A stretch of 6,551 nt of DNA, taken from contig JAITHH010000022.1 of assembly GCA_031280065.1 (NCBI GenBank), positions 1-6,551 on the forward strand, given 5' to 3'. The position numbers and the translations under genes were made by a program. Position 1 is the first letter of the stretch. Each line of letters opens with the position of its first letter. Below the pieces are notes generated by a model that saw nothing but the letters and a program-made list of their open reading frames with translations, was not told the DNA's origin and did no database searches. Origin of the DNA: Treponema sp. Its GTDB lineage: Bacteria > Spirochaetota > Spirochaetia > Treponematales > Breznakiellaceae. Shown piece after piece: positions 5,901-6,551 of this stretch.

Positions 5901-6188
5901 GCCTTCTTCCCCGGCGAGGGTTCGGAGATGACCGGCCCCATCGGAAAGACGGTCTTGGGAGGGCTGTCCTTCGGCACCCTGATGACCCTCTTCCTCATGC
6001 CGACGGTCTACGCCATTATGAATAAACATTCCGATGAGCGGGAGGCCAAGGCGGAGGCCCGGCGGGAGCGGATCGCCGCGGGGGTGTCCTGGAAACAGGC
6101 CCGGAAGCAGGCATCCGGCACGGTGGTTGCCCGCACAGCCGAACCGGACACGGGACGGGGTTCAGGGCTGAACCCTGGGGAGGTGTGA
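2919..6188 (+). CDS. RND efflux pump, inner membrane permease subunit (HAE1/AcrB-like)
   Basis: This 1089-residue pump is the proton-driven inner membrane engine and forms a trimer. The two-fold RND layout is clear. TM1 is at about 10-31, followed by a large periplasmic loop (about 32-340) starting with the family motif LPIDLLPEI and YPGAGPEEVE. TM2-TM6 lie at about 343-500 and TM7 at 546-570. A second periplasmic loop spans about 571-875, and TM8-TM12 about 877-1034. TM4 has GMLVDNSVVILEN: Asp-410 matches AcrB Asp-407, but the next Asp is Asn-411. TM10 has VGVIVNNGIVLVDY, with Asn-946 where AcrB has Lys-940. TM11 carries RLRPILMT. The second loop has Gly-rich stretches (620-635, 673-684). 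A charged cytoplasmic tail of about 55 residues follows TM12. Length is slightly above the usual 1020-1060. The start has AGGAG (2908-2912) six bases upstream, nine bases after the adaptor stop. Drug, lipid or metal substrates are all possible. Confidence 0.96.
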   Translation: MSFTKTVVSRPTTIFIIFALLIGLGVFAFINLPIDLLPEINPPYLVVVTTYPGAGPEEVERSITRPLEAALSGVSSLETVTSTSSKGSGMVIMEFTYGTDLADASNSVRDALERTRNYMPTGADSPMIFKFDPSMLPIMSLMITGNRSPEELREMAANTIVPRLEQTPGVATASISGGRQKIIKVEIPQSRLEAYGLTVTSLQQMLSSQNMQVAAGSITENGLSYILTTMGEYNSLDQIRNTVISYKGGGMGSAGQAELPRQVYLRDIADVYEGYRDETSTVYVNGQSAVMMQVQKQSGKNSVQTAKALRARLIRIAKEIPQDVKITEISNTTDQIENSINQVGSTAFSGALLAVVVLFLFLRSGKPTLIIAISIPVSIIITLMLMYFAKLTLNLMTLAGLILGVGMLVDNSVVILENIYHYREKGAKLATASVLGTQEMIVAIVASTLTTICVFAPLVMFQGLLEMAGEMFAGLAFTIVISLTSSLLVAMFLVPVLSSHYFPLVTRKQKPLKGPLAAIDRGFERFFAALDTAYRGAVRRVLRHKIITIVVLLGLLAGSIRLIFVIGWVFMPAQEADNVSINVTMPLGTPLQETEATLRQLEDIAKREVQGYERLTLNAGSGGGIFGGSGGSNTGSLRINLPEYEKRIDNADDIKGKMRAHFNKFPGVFISFGGGGGMMMGSGNPVDIKIRTDDLVKGKALGERIADILKENIEEITEPRVDLQDGLPQIEIELDRDRLYALGLNTYTIGNEIKAAVDGVTATRYKDGNNNYDVVLILSEADRSARPALDHIFVNSQMAGRVPLSNFANYKEGTGPMTINRENQSRIIHVTSGVRPGTKLNQLEDKVRNLITAQIPAEDDVIIEFAGDNAEMMTMMKNFMLILIVAIGLVFGVMASLFESFRDPFIIIFTIPLSLIGIVAIYFITNEPFNVLTVVGLLVLVGVIVNNGIVLVDYTNLLRKRGLPLVEACVEAAGSRLRPILMTTLTTILGLVPMAFFPGEGSEMTGPIGKTVLGGLSFGTLMTLFLMPTVYAIMNKHSDEREAKAEARRERIAAGVSWKQARKQASGTVVARTAEPDTGRGSGLNPGEV
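6158..6175 (+). repeat. 7-bp inverted repeat at the pump/PII-like gene junction
   Basis: GGGTTCA (6158-6164) pairs with TGAACCC (6169-6175) around GGGC. It lies in the last codons of the pump, one base before the GGGGAGG ribosome binding site (6177-6183) of the next gene. Ribosomes finishing the pump would unfold it, so it could tie translation of the fourth gene to the third. No T run follows, so it is not a terminator. Confidence 0.5.
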
Positions 6189-6189
6189 A

Positions 6190-6551
6190 ATGCTGCGTAT
6201 TGAGATTATCGCCAATCACTCGGTGGAAGAGAACATTCTGGAAGCACTGCGGGATGAAGGGGCGGGCAAGTTCTACACGAAGTACCCTTCGGTGTACGGG
6301 GTGGGTTCTACGGGCCCCCGCATGGGGGACGCCATCTGGCCGGAGGAGAACTTCGCGCTGGTGGTTTGGTGCGAGGAGACCGAAGCGAGGAGCATAGCCC
6401 GCGCGGTTGCCAAGGTAAAAGAGCATTTTCCCGATGAGGGAATCAAACTCTTCGGCCTTCCCGCGCCGGGCCAGGCTCCTGCCGCGCCGTCTGTTCCCGT
6501 TCCCCTCGCGGTGGAAGTGGAACTCAAAAAGCCCGCGCTGGATCCGGTACA
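6190..6551 (+). CDS. PII-like transporter-associated protein (PG0541-like), 5' part
   Basis: This is a small cytoplasmic protein, cut by the window end after 120 codons. Its first 90 residues look like the ferredoxin-like PII fold: a beta strand LRIEIIANHS, a helix VEENILEALRDEG, the conserved block YTKYPSVYGVGSTGPRMGD (29-47), WPEENFALVVWCEE (50-63), a helix to about 78 and FPDEGIKLFGL (80-90). This pattern matches small PII-like proteins encoded next to RND pumps (annotated PG0541 family); a PII group linked to heavy-metal RND pumps (PII-NG) is also described. Such trimers may sense a small molecule and modulate the transporter; that role here is inference. GGGGAGG (6177-6183) lies six bases before the ATG, one base after the pump stop. 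Beyond residue 90 a Pro/Ala-rich stretch continues where the family usually ends, so an extension, fusion or extra domain follows outside the window. Confidence 0.8.
   Translation, partial: MLRIEIIANHSVEENILEALRDEGAGKFYTKYPSVYGVGSTGPRMGDAIWPEENFALVVWCEETEARSIARAVAKVKEHFPDEGIKLFGLPAPGQAPAAPSVPVPLAVEVELKKPALDPV

Noticed and set aside
5043..6029. A 328-codon open frame on the minus strand inside the pump gene
   Set aside because: Its translation is dominated by His, Gln, Asp and Gly, typical of the complement of a hydrophobic GC-rich gene, and it is fully covered by the RND pump.

Overview
The window carries a tripartite RND (resistance-nodulation-division) efflux operon, read left to right on the + strand. 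It holds three complete genes and the start of a fourth: a TolC-type outer membrane channel (325-1890), a periplasmic adaptor lipoprotein (1890-2909), an inner membrane RND pump (2919-6188) and a PII-like small protein (from 6190, cut by the window end). Junctions are very tight (TGATG overlap, 9-base gap, 1-base gap), each gene has a clear Shine-Dalgarno sequence, and no terminator or promoter is seen between them, so one transcript is expected.

Organism: a Gram-negative-type envelope is certain from the gene content. The DNA is GC-rich, with third codon positions strongly G/C. The adaptor lacks the alpha-helical hairpin of AcrA/MexA-type proteins, the architecture described for BesA of the Borrelia BesABC pump. 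With the outer-membrane/adaptor/pump gene order and the PII-like partner, this suggests a spirochaete, perhaps a free-living or gut treponeme relative. That assignment is an inference.

Region 1-324 has no confident gene. It contains an uninterrupted run of 20 C (66-85), a 9-bp-arm dyad followed by TTTT (110-132, possible terminator), overlapping -10-like elements on both strands (195-203), a 7-bp hairpin (218-235), and a perfect 11-bp inverted repeat (269-309) ending just before the ribosome binding site of the first gene. One frame is open from base 2 to a TGA at 326-328 overlapping the first ATG, but its codon statistics are not gene-like.

How the parts work together: the pump uses the proton gradient to drive substrates out of the membrane or periplasm, the adaptor couples it to the TolC-like duct, and the PII-like protein is a candidate regulator. 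The substrate cannot be read from the sequence. The most unusual points are the long poly-C tract upstream, the hairpin-less adaptor, two different 15-bp in-frame tandem repeats with internal dyad symmetry near the N-termini of the first two proteins, the altered proton-relay residues in the pump, and a Pro/Ala-rich C-terminal extension on the PII-like protein.
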